Made by a program: the position numbers and the translations under genes
Shown: positions 1 through 10,075 of the stretch, one piece after another
Layout of the letters: each line of letters starts with the position of its first letter
How positions within the stretch are numbered: position 1 is the first letter of the stretch
The notes under the pieces: generated by a model
Databases searched by the model: none
Told to the model about the DNA's origin: nothing
Seen by the model: the letters and a program-made list of their open reading frames with translations, nothing else
Source: Acidomyces sp. 'richmondensis'
Lineage: Eukaryota > Ascomycota > Dothideomycetes > Mycosphaerellales > Teratosphaeriaceae
Assembly: GCA_003545705.1 (NCBI GenBank)
Contig: QVLQ01000011.1
Location: 682,001 to 746,000, forward strand
Length of the DNA: 64,000 bases
Reading direction: 5' to 3'

Positions 1-269
1 CTTCTAGCTCTACCTGCCCCCGAATCGCTTTTTCCTTCCCTCTACTTGCCATTGGCTACTTGGTAACAATCTTTGTACCATCCACTAGACTCTGAGTAGC
101 TAGGTGGTGTGATCCCAAACTCTTTGATAATGAAACATGTGGTGAAACGTATAGAAGTACCTTGACAAATTGATTGGAAATCAATTGGAAATCAGACTAG
201 GAATTTGGAAAACAGATTGCCCTGGTAGTTTAAGAAGGGAATAGGAGCTCTGGAGCTCCTAGCCTCTCA
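1..269. other. Edge stretch without a gene
   Basis: I see no open coding structure here. The stretch lies just beyond the 3' end of the LINE relic on the minus strand and may include its untranslated tail, but no poly(A) tract marks the end. Confidence 0.4.
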
Positions 270-680
270 TTAGCCTCCTTCAATCAGGCCCCTCCCTTTT
301 CTCTCCTTTTTCTCATCCTGTACAAGGGAGAATTGGTCCAGGACTGCTTCTTGGATCATCCGCCTTGCTGCTGCTGTAAGGCCCCTCCTAGAGCTGGCTA
401 GGTCCTTCCAGTTTGATGTCCCTGCCTCTATGAATAGTCTTTCTCTTGCTTGCTGTTTTTCAGGGCAGAAGATTAGGATGAGCTTCACTGTCTGTGCTCT
501 GTATCCAAAGGTGCATTTAGGTCTGGCTCCTGGGACGCAGACTGCATAATTTCCTCTGTAGTTAAAAGAATTAAGTAGACCTAGACATCTTGAACACTCC
601 CTTTTCAGCAACATAACTTGGGCTAGTTTGCGAGAGGAGTCTCGGCCAACACCAAAAAAATTCGGGTTACAGCTAAGCAA
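270..680 (-). mobile_element. LINE (Tad-like) C-terminal relic
   Basis: A minus-strand open stretch of 136 codons resembles the extreme C-terminus of fungal Tad-clade non-LTR retrotransposon polyproteins, the part after RNase H. Visible marks are a degenerate zinc-knuckle segment (KCTFGYRAQT...LIFCPE), then the tail ERLFIEAGTSNWKDL and a stretch on the pattern RRGLTAAARRMIQE..LDQFSL. In intact elements I recall the knuckle as C-x-C...H...C; here the second Cys and the His read as Phe and Leu. No RNase H or reverse transcriptase sequence precedes it, so it looks like a 5'-truncated dead copy, the usual product of target-primed reverse transcription. The call is by family resemblance only. Confidence 0.6.
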
Positions 681-2789
681 ATAACTATGAAGTCAAATAT
701 ATTGGTTTCATACCTCTCAACGGCTTTCAATCGTGGAACTGAGCAACGTGAATACAAAAAAGCCGATGGAGCAGCCTGCATCATTCAATTAGTCCGCCAA
801 TTTGACACTCTATACAAGTGGAGGCTTATCGCAGGACGGAGGATGGCAATGCTGTTTGTTCACTCAAAACGAAACCAATTAAATAGCATGAGCCCTCAGT
901 CTTACTTCTAGAGAGATGATCAAGCATGCTGCCCCGAGCCTCTTCAGGTGGCATGGTTTCTTCGGCCAATGATGTCGCAGCAGTTATTTGTTGAATGAAT
1001 ACAATGCCGATGGAGATGCTATCACTAGAATGATGAGGGTCAAAATTATAGTCCACAACTGCTGCTACGTTGGCTCCAACCCCTTGCTCTGTCCACCTAA
1101 ATTTCACGACTGATCTTGCATTCCTGGTATCTCTGTAGTATCAGTCTTCACAATATTACTGTGCGATATATTCTCAGTCCTCGCCCAAATGCACTGAAAG
1201 CTAATACCCAGAAGCAGTTAAAAAATCACTACAAAGAGTCTCAACACTCTAAATCCGGAAAATTATGACGTTGCAAACAAAATCAAATAATTAGAGGGCC
1301 TCTTCCACTGGGAATACAAACATTGCCAAGCCGATACACGCAACCCTGACAGGCAAACAGAGCACGAGGAAAAACGCTAAAAGCCTAATTGTAGGACCAA
1401 TGAAGATCTATTGAAAATTGTACGTCCATTTCAATATAAGAGATCATCCCAAGAGCTTTCCAGGAGATGGGAGTTCTTTCCATTGTTTTAACATACGATT
1501 ATCGCAAAGTATTTTCGAAATTATATGAAGTGCCACTCAATCCACCTAGTGGAAACCCTTGGCATTGCCCTGTGAAATCGCTATGGTCCAAGCACAATTG
1601 ATATCGGTATTCATGACCCTGGACGTGATCATATTGTAGCACAAGACTTGTTCACCAATTGCGGGATGAAAACCAGACTACACAGCGTCGGACTCGCATT
1701 AAGTCCTGATTTTTATATGACGGAGGCCGTCTTATTCATCTGGAAGACCCCGCAAAAATTTTGTGAGAAGCTGCAATACGTTAATGATGAAGCCTAGAAT
1801 CGAAAATATTTGGTAACTACTGCTTGCTGAGTATAAATGTTACCTAGAGCTCAGTTCGTAAGTAGGCAAGGAAGTAAGCACGTGGTGTTCAGATTAACAG
1901 GCGCACAGAACCAGCAAAATACTTCCGACGCATAATGACTTTGAATTCATGAGGTTCTATGATGGGAGCAACTGCCGCACCTCCCTCAGTCAGCGGATAG
2001 TCAAGAGGTGCGAGCAAATGTTTCGGATAGTTGGTAGAGTTTATTCGAGCCATGCCTCCATCAATACACCTATCAAAAACCATTTGCTATCAGGCGCCAT
2101 GTGAAGAGTTTAAAATTAGTCCCATCGATGAAATTCTCTGTTTCGGTTCTGTTCATCTTTGAATGGTCGAGGATGATCGGCAAAAAGGTTTCATTGGAAT
2201 GCAGACCCGTATTTTACTCCTATAAAACCGGCAACTGACGAACAGAATTTGCATTTTCAGGCTGACAGCAACCAGGCGAGCACAGGATTGTTAGACAAAT
2301 TTCTGAATTATCGAATGATTCTGTATTAGTGCAAGCAATGAGGATTCATTGTATCCAATGCCAAGGGTCCAGTAAAATTTGAGCAACAGGCATATAAATT
2401 CATGCGGGAGATCATAATTAATTTGGTCATATTGATCTGTTGGTGTGCCATCCTAGCACATTCTTTTGCCATCAAGCTGATTTTGACCAGTTTCCATGAA
2501 TACAAAATTCAAAGAATGCAGCCCATCTGCCCGACTGCCGACAGCAATAATAATTTGTAAGTAGATAATACGGGAAGCAGGACAAAGAAACTGCGTTTCT
2601 GGATAACCTAAGATATTCTTTCCGTAGTTTTTACACTCATTACATTTCCCGAATGGGGAAATTCGAGATTGATATGTGGCCCGTGCGTGATTCCAATCCA
2701 TCATGACGACATCCTGCACGGTCGCGTGAAACCGCGCAATATTCGCGAAGTCCGTCCTCTACCGTCTCAGTCCACGCAGCGAGTCCGCA
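681..2789. other. Gene-poor stretch upstream of DNA ligase
   Basis: No gene could be supported over about 2.1 kb. Short minus-strand open stretches (826-1107, 1889-2083, 2453-2719) show no family resemblance and no clear splice connections. The last few hundred bases must carry the promoter of the ligase gene that starts at 2790. Confidence 0.5.
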
Positions 2790-5489
2790 ATGAGCACCCC
2801 TAACAAGCGGCGAAAGAAAAACGATTATCAGTCATCGCCGCAATCAGTGCGAAGCTTGGATTACTTCTTTGGAAAGCAGCAGGCTGCTCAAGGTGCGAAA
2901 CAAGGCAGGGCCGACGATTGCGCGCACGCGCATGTCGTCCAGGATGGAGAGGGTAACAGTGAAGAGTTGACTGACGAGCAGCTGGCACGAAAACTACAAG
3001 CAGAATGGGATGCGCAAGTTAGTAGACAACAGACACATGAGCCACATAGCCGATTTGCGGTCGAAGGGAAATCCCAGCATGCGCCAGAAAGTCATCCGCC
3101 GAACGGAGAAATATCTTTTCTAAAAGAGCATGATGAAGCCGCACAGAAAATCAATCAGCAGGAGGGCGATATATTTTTGAAAGAAGTGCGAGGCATTCCT
3201 GTAATCAAAGACGGCAAAAGAGACACGTTATCCCTTCAGTCTATTATTGCTGAGGAGGATAGAATCTCATTCACCGTCCCATTCGACCAGTCACCTCTGT
3301 TATTCGATCCACAAAGATATTTACCCAGTTTAAGAAAGCTGTGGGACGCGGAAGGTGGCGCAGTAACCTATGCGATACTTACTCATTGCTTTGTGCTTGT
3401 GAACGCTACGCAATCTCGTATCAAGATCGTTGATACTCTCGTCAACTTCATACGTACTATGATCGAGGGGGATCCAGAGTCTCTCCTTCCTGCTGTTTGG
3501 CTGGCGACTAATGCAATATCTCCTCCTTACGTTGACATTGAACTAGGCCTGGGAGGTTCGTCAATTTCAAAGGCGCTCAAAAAAGTATGCGGCCTCGACA
3601 ATGCAGCATTGAAGTCATTATACAACAAACATGGTGACGCTGGCGATGTTGCGTTTGAAGCGAAGAAGCGACAGAACATAACACTTCGGAAACCCAAACC
3701 TCTGACCATTAAAGGCGTCTATGAGAGTTTGCACAAAATTGCTAGTGCTAAGGGTCATGGCAGCCAGGAAACAAAGCAGAGGATTGTTGAACGACTACTC
3801 CAAGATGCAAGAGGAGCAGAAGAGAGTCGCTACATTGTCCGCACTCTGGTCCAACATCTCCGAATCGGTGCGGTGAAAACTACAATGCTGATTGCTTTGT
3901 CCCGTGCATTCCTTCTGTCACGTCCACCAGGCGCAGACATCCAACTCAAATCTCAAGCTGAATTGTTGAAGCTCAGCAAACAAGACTTGACCAATGTATA
4001 TTTGCAAGCCGAAGAGGTTGTGAAAGCTTGCTTCGCCCGTCGTCCAAATTACAATGATCTAGTGCCAGCACTGTTAGACGTTGGTGTTTGCGATGAGCTG
4101 CTTATAAGATGTGGCTTGGAATTACATGTGCCCCTTCGCCCAATGTTGGGGGGGATCACAAGAGATTTAGGTGAAATGCTCACAAAACTTCAAGGCCGAG
4201 ATTTTAGTTGCGAGTTCAAATATGATGGACAACGAGCGCAGGTCCATTGTGATGTCGATGGAAAAGTCACTATATTTTCCAGACATCTTGAAGTCATGAC
4301 GGAAAAATACCCTGATCTTGTGGCACTTGTGCCAAAGATCAGAGGCGAGGGAGTCAGCAGCTTCATACTCGAGGGAGAGGTGGTGGCTATTGATAAGGAA
4401 ACTGGAGCATTGAAGCCCTTCCAGATCCTTTCCAATCGAGCTCGGAAAGATGTCGTAATACAGAACGTCAAAATTGATGTGTGCTTGTTCGCATTCGATT
4501 TGATGTACTTGAACGGTGAAGAACTACTCGACCGGCCATTTCGAGAACGAAGGAGCCTATTGAGAAGCTTATTCGTCGAAATACCTCACCACTTCACCTG
4601 GGTTAAGAGTTTGGATGCCACGTCCGCAGAAGTTGAGGCTGTAAGTGACTTCTTCAAGCAATCCACCGATTTAAAATGTGAAGGAATCATGGTGAAAGTG
4701 CTTGATAACGTTCCTAATTCGAAAATGGTCGCGGAAATGTATGACGATGTCAGCGAAGAAGCAGTTGTATCTGTGAGCCCTGTACAGAATCGTCATGAAA
4801 AGGTCTCTGCTAAACCGGCTCGCAAGAAAGTGACGGCTCATACTAGAGGCAGAGCAGTGAGTGAGATCACTGCTGAAGATGCTGTAGCCAGTGACAACAA
4901 AAGTGGATGCCGGAAAGCTTTATTAGCCACCTATGAGCCAGATAAACGTCTCGACTCTTGGCTTAAAGTGAAAAAAGATTATAACACTGCCGCAGACACC
5001 ATCGATCTGATTCCAGTCGGTGCGTGGCATGGACAAGGGCGAAAGAACGCTTGGTGGTCTCCGATTCTCCTTGCGTGTCGAAATGAGGAGAACGGCACCC
5101 TTGAAGTTGTGACAAAGTGTATCTCGGGATTCACGGATGCGTTTTATAAAGCCAACAAAGCAAAATATGCTGAGGATGGGCCAAACACTATTCCCAGACC
5201 CCCATATGTAGAGTATGTGGGTGAGCCAGATGTGTGGTTTGAACCACAAGAGGTCTGGGAGATGGCCTTTGCGGATATTACGTTGTCTCCTACTTACACC
5301 GCCGCAATTGGGCTGGTAAGTGAAGACAGAGGATTGAGTTTGCGATTTCCGCGGTTCTTGAAAGTGAGAGAAGATAAGAGCATCGATGAGGCAAGCACGA
5401 ATATGTTTTTAGCTAGCTTGTACAAAAAGCAAGAAGCTAAAGTACCGAATGCTGTAGATGATGGCGATGATGAAGGCTTATATCAGTAG
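2790..5489 (+). CDS. CDC9: DNA ligase I (ATP-dependent)
   Basis: Intronless gene of 899 codons for the replicative ATP-dependent DNA ligase, which seals Okazaki fragments and repair nicks in the nucleus. The adenylation motif KYDGQRAQ puts the catalytic lysine at about residue 477. Motif IV (EGIMVK) and motif V (WLKVKKDY) follow, then the OB-fold ending in RFPRFLKVREDK. The N-terminus carries a basic cluster (KRRKK, residues 6-10) suited to nuclear import and a PIP-like segment ending in DYFF (residues 20-27, with Val where the usual Gln would be). A charged insertion of roughly 60 residues separates motifs IV and V; similar insertions are known to me from filamentous ascomycete ligases. The ATG at 2790 fits the family N-terminus. 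It is convergent with GAR1 downstream. Confidence 0.97.
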   Translation: MSTPNKRRKKNDYQSSPQSVRSLDYFFGKQQAAQGAKQGRADDCAHAHVVQDGEGNSEELTDEQLARKLQAEWDAQVSRQQTHEPHSRFAVEGKSQHAPESHPPNGEISFLKEHDEAAQKINQQEGDIFLKEVRGIPVIKDGKRDTLSLQSIIAEEDRISFTVPFDQSPLLFDPQRYLPSLRKLWDAEGGAVTYAILTHCFVLVNATQSRIKIVDTLVNFIRTMIEGDPESLLPAVWLATNAISPPYVDIELGLGGSSISKALKKVCGLDNAALKSLYNKHGDAGDVAFEAKKRQNITLRKPKPLTIKGVYESLHKIASAKGHGSQETKQRIVERLLQDARGAEESRYIVRTLVQHLRIGAVKTTMLIALSRAFLLSRPPGADIQLKSQAELLKLSKQDLTNVYLQAEEVVKACFARRPNYNDLVPALLDVGVCDELLIRCGLELHVPLRPMLGGITRDLGEMLTKLQGRDFSCEFKYDGQRAQVHCDVDGKVTIFSRHLEVMTEKYPDLVALVPKIRGEGVSSFILEGEVVAIDKETGALKPFQILSNRARKDVVIQNVKIDVCLFAFDLMYLNGEELLDRPFRERRSLLRSLFVEIPHHFTWVKSLDATSAEVEAVSDFFKQSTDLKCEGIMVKVLDNVPNSKMVAEMYDDVSEEAVVSVSPVQNRHEKVSAKPARKKVTAHTRGRAVSEITAEDAVASDNKSGCRKALLATYEPDKRLDSWLKVKKDYNTAADTIDLIPVGAWHGQGRKNAWWSPILLACRNEENGTLEVVTKCISGFTDAFYKANKAKYAEDGPNTIPRPPYVEYVGEPDVWFEPQEVWEMAFADITLSPTYTAAIGLVSEDRGLSLRFPRFLKVREDKSIDEASTNMFLASLYKKQEAKVPNAVDDGDDEGLYQ

Positions 5490-6533
5490 TTGGCCTGTTA
5501 CATGCCTTCATGAGATCCCAGACAATGTCATTTTTGCGCTCAAAGATATCCCGCATTGAATGCGGAAGTGCATTGGCTCTATATAAAAGGTCGCGTATTC
5601 TGTGATACATCTCTCCGTTTGCGCTAAACAAATTCCAGGTTGACATTATAAGGCAAAAACGCAGCCGATGATACTAAATTTCTTTGTAATAGATCACTCC
5701 ATCAACCCTACTTGCCGTGGAATCCTGGCCGCGAGGTCTTCAAAATCCGCAAATTCTATTATAGCACTTCTACGTTCATTTCTCTCCGATCCGAATTTGC
5801 CTGACCTGAGGTTAGGTAGCGTTTGTGGCAAGCTCTTTTCACAATACCAAAGAAGGAATACCCATCAGCCAGCTTGCACGCTTTTTACCTATGTGCTGTG
5901 AAGTTACACTGTTTCTATATCCCCAAAACATCTACAAATTTCACTGCTCCTGCTAGACCTTACAAGACCACAGCAATAAATGCATTGAAATGCAAAGCGT
6001 CGGTCATTAGAAACCAGGAGACTCCAGCATGTGAAAATGGAAATCAGCTGATAGACGGCATCATCATGTTATTATAGCATGTTGTCAAATGAAGGGACAT
6101 CAAACGATACTCTATCGTGCGTAATGCGTCGCGGCGTGTTGGGAATCACAAGCCTGGGTCAACATAAAATTACGTATACCTACAAACAAATTAAGTCTTA
6201 CAGCATAAACCCCCGTTGACCCTGCATCGAGAGTATGAGTCCTCAGTTCAATTTGAGCGATGGTCCCCTGCATCGTCAATCATTTCAAGCAATGTAGTCG
6301 CGTCCAACCATCAAAGGGTATGTTCGGGATGCGAGTGTGGTATGTCTGTTGCCAAACACGGCATGATACAAATTAAAAGCACCCCACGTCTTCGAGGCAA
6401 CAATCGCATACCCGCTGCCCCTAATCGCCGAAACGCCTTCGCCAATGCATCATATATACATGAACAAAATGTGGGTGCAGATTGTTCACAAGACCGAGCT
6501 GGACGTCTTGAACTTGTTTATAATAGGCAACCG
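5490..6533. other. Convergent intergenic region, ligase / GAR1
   Basis: About 1.04 kb between two converging genes. I see no coding structure. It must contain the polyadenylation regions of both; AATAAA-like sequence occurs near 5974. Confidence 0.5.
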
Positions 6534-7214
6534 TCATCCTCTGCTCCTGCCCCTTGATGCACCTCTACCTCTACTGCTAAAAGTTCCACCACTTCCTCCT
6601 CTACCGCCAAATCCGCCTCTGAAGCCACCTCTGCCTGGTGGCCCTCCGCGCCCTCTAGGTGCGCCCCGGCCGCCTCTTGCGCCTCCCCGCCCTCCACGTC
6701 CAGCTCCAGCACCTTTTGGCTTTTTCACTTTTGGCATTCCTGGGGGTGGTTTGGGTTTCGGTAAGAACTTTTCGAGCGGGAGGAGCTTGTCACCGCCAAT
6801 GTAGAACTTATCTCCGGACTTAAAACTTGTTGCTTGTATCCCCTCTTGCGGCTTGATGGTGAAGTAGACCTGATTGAGAGGCCCCAAAATCTCATCTACT
6901 TTGCCTATTGGAGTCTTGTTTTCGAGGTAAATGGGCGCATTGAAATAAGGGATCTTGGTGTTGATACTTGAACAGACGAGCTCGCCTTCCGTCGCATGCA
7001 TGAATTCTCCCATTGCTATCATCAATTAGCCAACTGTGTTCCACTGACGTGTGGAAGATATCAAACCTAGAACCTGATCTGGAGGGCCATATGATGTCTG
7101 AAACCCACCTCTGCCTCCTCTTCCACCGCCCCGGCCCCCTCGATCTCCGCCTCTAGAGCCTCCACGGCCACCGCGATCTGCGTATCCACGTCCTCCGCCA
7201 CGGAACGATGCCAT
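6534..7214 (-). CDS. GAR1: H/ACA snoRNP protein GAR1
   Basis: Two exons (7214-7067 and 7015-6534) joined over a 51-nt intron (7066-7016; CTAAT branch site) give 209 residues. GAR1 is a core protein of H/ACA ribonucleoprotein particles, which carry out rRNA and snRNA pseudouridylation in the nucleolus. The central domain is nearly identical to the yeast pattern as I recall it (INTKIPYFNAPIYLENKT, KVDEILGPLNQVYFTIK, SGDKFYIGGDKLLPLEKFLP). RGG repeats flank it at the N-terminus (about residues 3-37) and the C-terminus (about 150-209), as in eukaryotic GAR1. The splice join gives VLAMGEF across the junction, matching the family. It shares a 367-bp divergent promoter with the RNA methyltransferase at 7582. 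Confidence 0.97.
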
Positions 7215-7581
7215 TACGCTCCAATTCCGTTTCGACGAGGCCCTGATTTCTCCTTCCGCAATGTCCTTTGCTAAGCTAGTACTACGTCAATTGCTAGACC
7301 GAAGTTTCGTGGATACGAAAGCCCGCCTAGATTTTTGGAGCAGATTGGAGTCTTGGCGACACGGGATTTTCGCGGGATTTTGCTTAAATGCCTCAGGCAT
7401 TTTTAAGAGCCACTCAGGGATTTCATCAAAACTTGCGACCCAAATATGAATTGAATCTGACAATGGCTTCCTAGTTGATCACTTTTGCGAATTGGTAGAT
7501 TTACCAAGTCGAAAGCCAAGAATGCTACCACTTATTCTTTATCATGAATTTATCCACCGAAATAGGTAGGCACACGAGAAA
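7215..7581. promoter_or_regulatory. Divergent promoter, GAR1 / NSUN-like gene
   Basis: The 367 bp between the two start codons must serve both genes. Both products act on RNA modification (pseudouridylation guide particle; m5C methylation), so co-regulation is plausible but is inferred from position alone. I see no clear TATA box. Confidence 0.5.
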
Positions 7582-8796
7582 ATGACGAAGACGAGCCGCG
7601 GCATCGCCAACGCAACTGAGGAGTCCTTTCATAAGCACTACGCTGCAATATGGGGAGAAGAGAGATGGCGTATATCGCTGTATCCAGCACTGGCTGAAGG
7701 CACCAGATATATCGCTCTCGTAAACCGATACGCATCAGTTTCGGACTTCAAGCAGGCAATAAACGACGCGGGTATACCGAGCGAGGAGTTGCAGCAAATC
7801 CACTTTCCATCTTTGGACCCAATAAAAAATCCGAGTCAAGCTGAAGATATTCTTTGCTTCGCTCGAGTTACGCAGCGCATCGGAGAAGATGGAAAGCTCA
7901 ATACTGCTCCATCAAACCTGCCCTTTCCGCCACCCGCAGCAGCCAACATCCATCGATCGAAGCTGATGACCCATTGGAATTTAGACGCAGCTTCAGTTCT
8001 CGTGGTTCATTTACTTGATATTAAACCTGGAGAATCCGTTCTAGATCTTTGTGCCGCTCCGGGTGGAAAATCCGTTGCCTTGGCACAAAAGATGTGGCCA
8101 GCATTGCAAACGCATGATTCGAATGCACTCTCGACCGTGCATACCCAGTCCATGGGAAGAATCGTATCGAATGAGGTCGACGGCAATAGGCAAAAACGTT
8201 TGGAAGATAATTTACATGCTTATTTTCCACCCCTTCTCTTCAAAGAAAACTTCTTCCAGTGCACAAATGTTGATGGAACAAACAACCTAGCCACAAATAA
8301 ACTTCAAGCAAAACATGGCTATGATAAGGTGCTTGTAGACGCTCCATGTTCGTCGGAACGGCACATTATTCATGCGCAAAACAAAGCAAAAGCTTCAGGC
8401 AATGCCGCAAAGGAGATGTCAAGTTGGCGCCCAAACACTGCGAAACGAATTGCTTCTACGCAACTTCAACTTCTGATGAATGCCTTGAAGCTCACCAAAA
8501 TTGGAGGCAAAATCATATATGCCACATGCTCTATTGAGACCAACGAGAATGATGGTGTGATTGAGAAGATGATGAGCCAGGTCAGGAAAGACAGAAGGAA
8601 AGGCTTGACATGGGATGTGAACCTGGGCTTTGAAAGTGTTGGCGGAGAACAGTTATTAGAGACCCAAGTGAGTAAATGGGCTGAAAAGACAGCATACGGA
8701 TGGATTGTGCTTCCTGACCATCCCAGCAATGGCAAATGGGGTCCACTCTATTTTAGTATCATAACCAAATGCCGAGCGCCCACTCGAAATGGCTAA
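7582..8796 (+). CDS. NOL1/NOP2/Sun-family RNA m5C methyltransferase
   Basis: Intronless, 404 residues. It is an S-adenosylmethionine-dependent RNA cytosine-5 methyltransferase. The SAM-binding motif LDLCAAPGGK is at residues 154-163, motif IV DAPCSS at 253-258 (Cys256, which releases the product in this family), and motif VI ATCSIETNEND starts at about 314 with the catalytic Cys316. There is no separate RNA-binding domain, and the compact size resembles the NSUN3/NSUN4 branch that methylates mitochondrial RNAs. The N-terminus is not obviously a targeting peptide, so the compartment and substrate remain open. The start is the first in-frame ATG before a well-conserved region. The end is about 3.7 kb from the next gene. 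Confidence 0.9.
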   Translation: MTKTSRGIANATEESFHKHYAAIWGEERWRISLYPALAEGTRYIALVNRYASVSDFKQAINDAGIPSEELQQIHFPSLDPIKNPSQAEDILCFARVTQRIGEDGKLNTAPSNLPFPPPAAANIHRSKLMTHWNLDAASVLVVHLLDIKPGESVLDLCAAPGGKSVALAQKMWPALQTHDSNALSTVHTQSMGRIVSNEVDGNRQKRLEDNLHAYFPPLLFKENFFQCTNVDGTNNLATNKLQAKHGYDKVLVDAPCSSERHIIHAQNKAKASGNAAKEMSSWRPNTAKRIASTQLQLLMNALKLTKIGGKIIYATCSIETNENDGVIEKMMSQVRKDRRKGLTWDVNLGFESVGGEQLLETQVSKWAEKTAYGWIVLPDHPSNGKWGPLYFSIITKCRAPTRNG

Positions 8797-9669
8797 GATC
8801 TTGTATTATAAGAAGTTTTGCCGCCGCCCCTCGCATATGATGAAACGACAATTGCTGCAAGCCTGTAAAATTATCTGGTGTACATTATCTTGCATTGTAG
8901 CTTTTCAGTTCTAGAGAAAGGTGAGTCATAGAATTTACGGTCCAAACGAGCTAACAACCCCCACGCCACTCTAAAAACGCAGTTTGCCCTTCAGTGCTCT
9001 GGTTTTAAAATCGCTACATCGAAATCAGAAAACTCTAATGCTTTAAGATTGAGAGTAGTGGAACCTATATGCCATGCTAGAAAGACGGATGACACTATAT
9101 CTCAGGTATCTAAAGATCATACAAATTTTGGGTTATGACTCTAGTTTCACCATTTTCAATCGTTCCCGTCGAAAAGAATAAGAGTCAGACCGGCTTGTAC
9201 TCCGATGAGAAGGCTGTGACAAGCCTTGTAACTGAGATCGACGAATGCGTTACATCTTCAGATGCTGTTGACGCTCTGAAATTGGTGGACATTCTTGCCA
9301 ATTAAATTAATACCTTTGTCAGCGAGGCAATATAAAACGTCAAGTCTTGCCAGGCCAACGAATAAGTTTGCTTATATATCTTGGAATATCCGTATCGTAC
9401 CTCTCCTATGAGCCGCTTATCTGAATCAATTAAGATAACAGTTCAATAAGACCGGTATGGAGCTCTAGTAGCCTATGCAGGAAATGTATACTGTATAGTG
9501 TATATAGGTATGAAACGCTAAGGTGAAAAACTTCCCTGCCTGTTCACTGCCTTCCGAATAGTAATTCTCCTATAGGAAGTGCACGGGTGCTGTGACAGTT
9601 GTGGCACCTTTACCCTTTGTCCTGTCAAGCCTTGGCCCATGCTCATGCCTGGTTTACTGCATCTCTTTG
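8797..9669. other. Gene-poor stretch
   Basis: No coding structure is supported. Short AT-rich tracts with TATA-like strings occur near 9490-9510. It leads into the decayed LINE sequence that begins near 9670. Confidence 0.4.
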
Positions 9670-10075
9670 CACTTTCACGGCATCAGTCTCTTCAGCCACT
9701 TGAACTGTCCTATACACTATTTATCCAGAATCTATTGTATAATGCTCTGGATTTCTTCTAAATTCTCCACCATTGCAGAAAATTACCTAACTCTTGCCTG
9801 ACTCCATATTTCTGCCCTTCCGCTTACCTATAGGAAGCAGCTTATAATCATGTGCTTGAAATTTTAGGTTAGATATCTACATTGACACTTCGGTGGTTCA
9901 ATCCCTGCTACATTTCTCCTGTAGAGGTAGGAGTTGAGCTCTATATGTCCAACCCTTGCCTGGATTTCATGCTGCTTTAGGCCGTCTTTAGAGTACAGTG
10001 GAGCCTCGATGGGGTTCCCCAGAAGTTTACCCTCTCTCCCATTTTGTTCCAGGTAGAACTTAACTGCCTTTTAGG
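9670..10075 (-). mobile_element. Decayed LINE 3' fragment with stops
   Basis: Read on the minus strand from about 10070, one frame is recognisably the C-terminus of a Tad-like LINE polyprotein. It runs LYSKDGLKQHEIQARVGHIE, then LNSYLYRRNVAGIEPPKCQC, then a knuckle continuation ending HMIISC, then RAEIWSQARVR and the tail QFKWLKRLMP. At least five in-frame stops break it in about 130 codons, several at places where Gln or Trp would be expected (for example IIQ-stop-ILDK-stop-CIGQFKW). That is the result expected from C:G to T:A transitions. It is not the same copy or family as the fragment at 270-680. The element upstream of about 10075 could not be traced. Confidence 0.65.

Noticed and set aside
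6445..6804. Proline-rich plus-strand open frame
   Set aside because: It is the antisense shadow of the GAR1 RGG repeats.
9885..9905. B-box-like sequence (ggttcaatcc) that could suggest a tRNA gene
   Set aside because: No matching A-box, acceptor stem or anticodon arm; the bases encode GIEPP of the LINE relic on the other strand.
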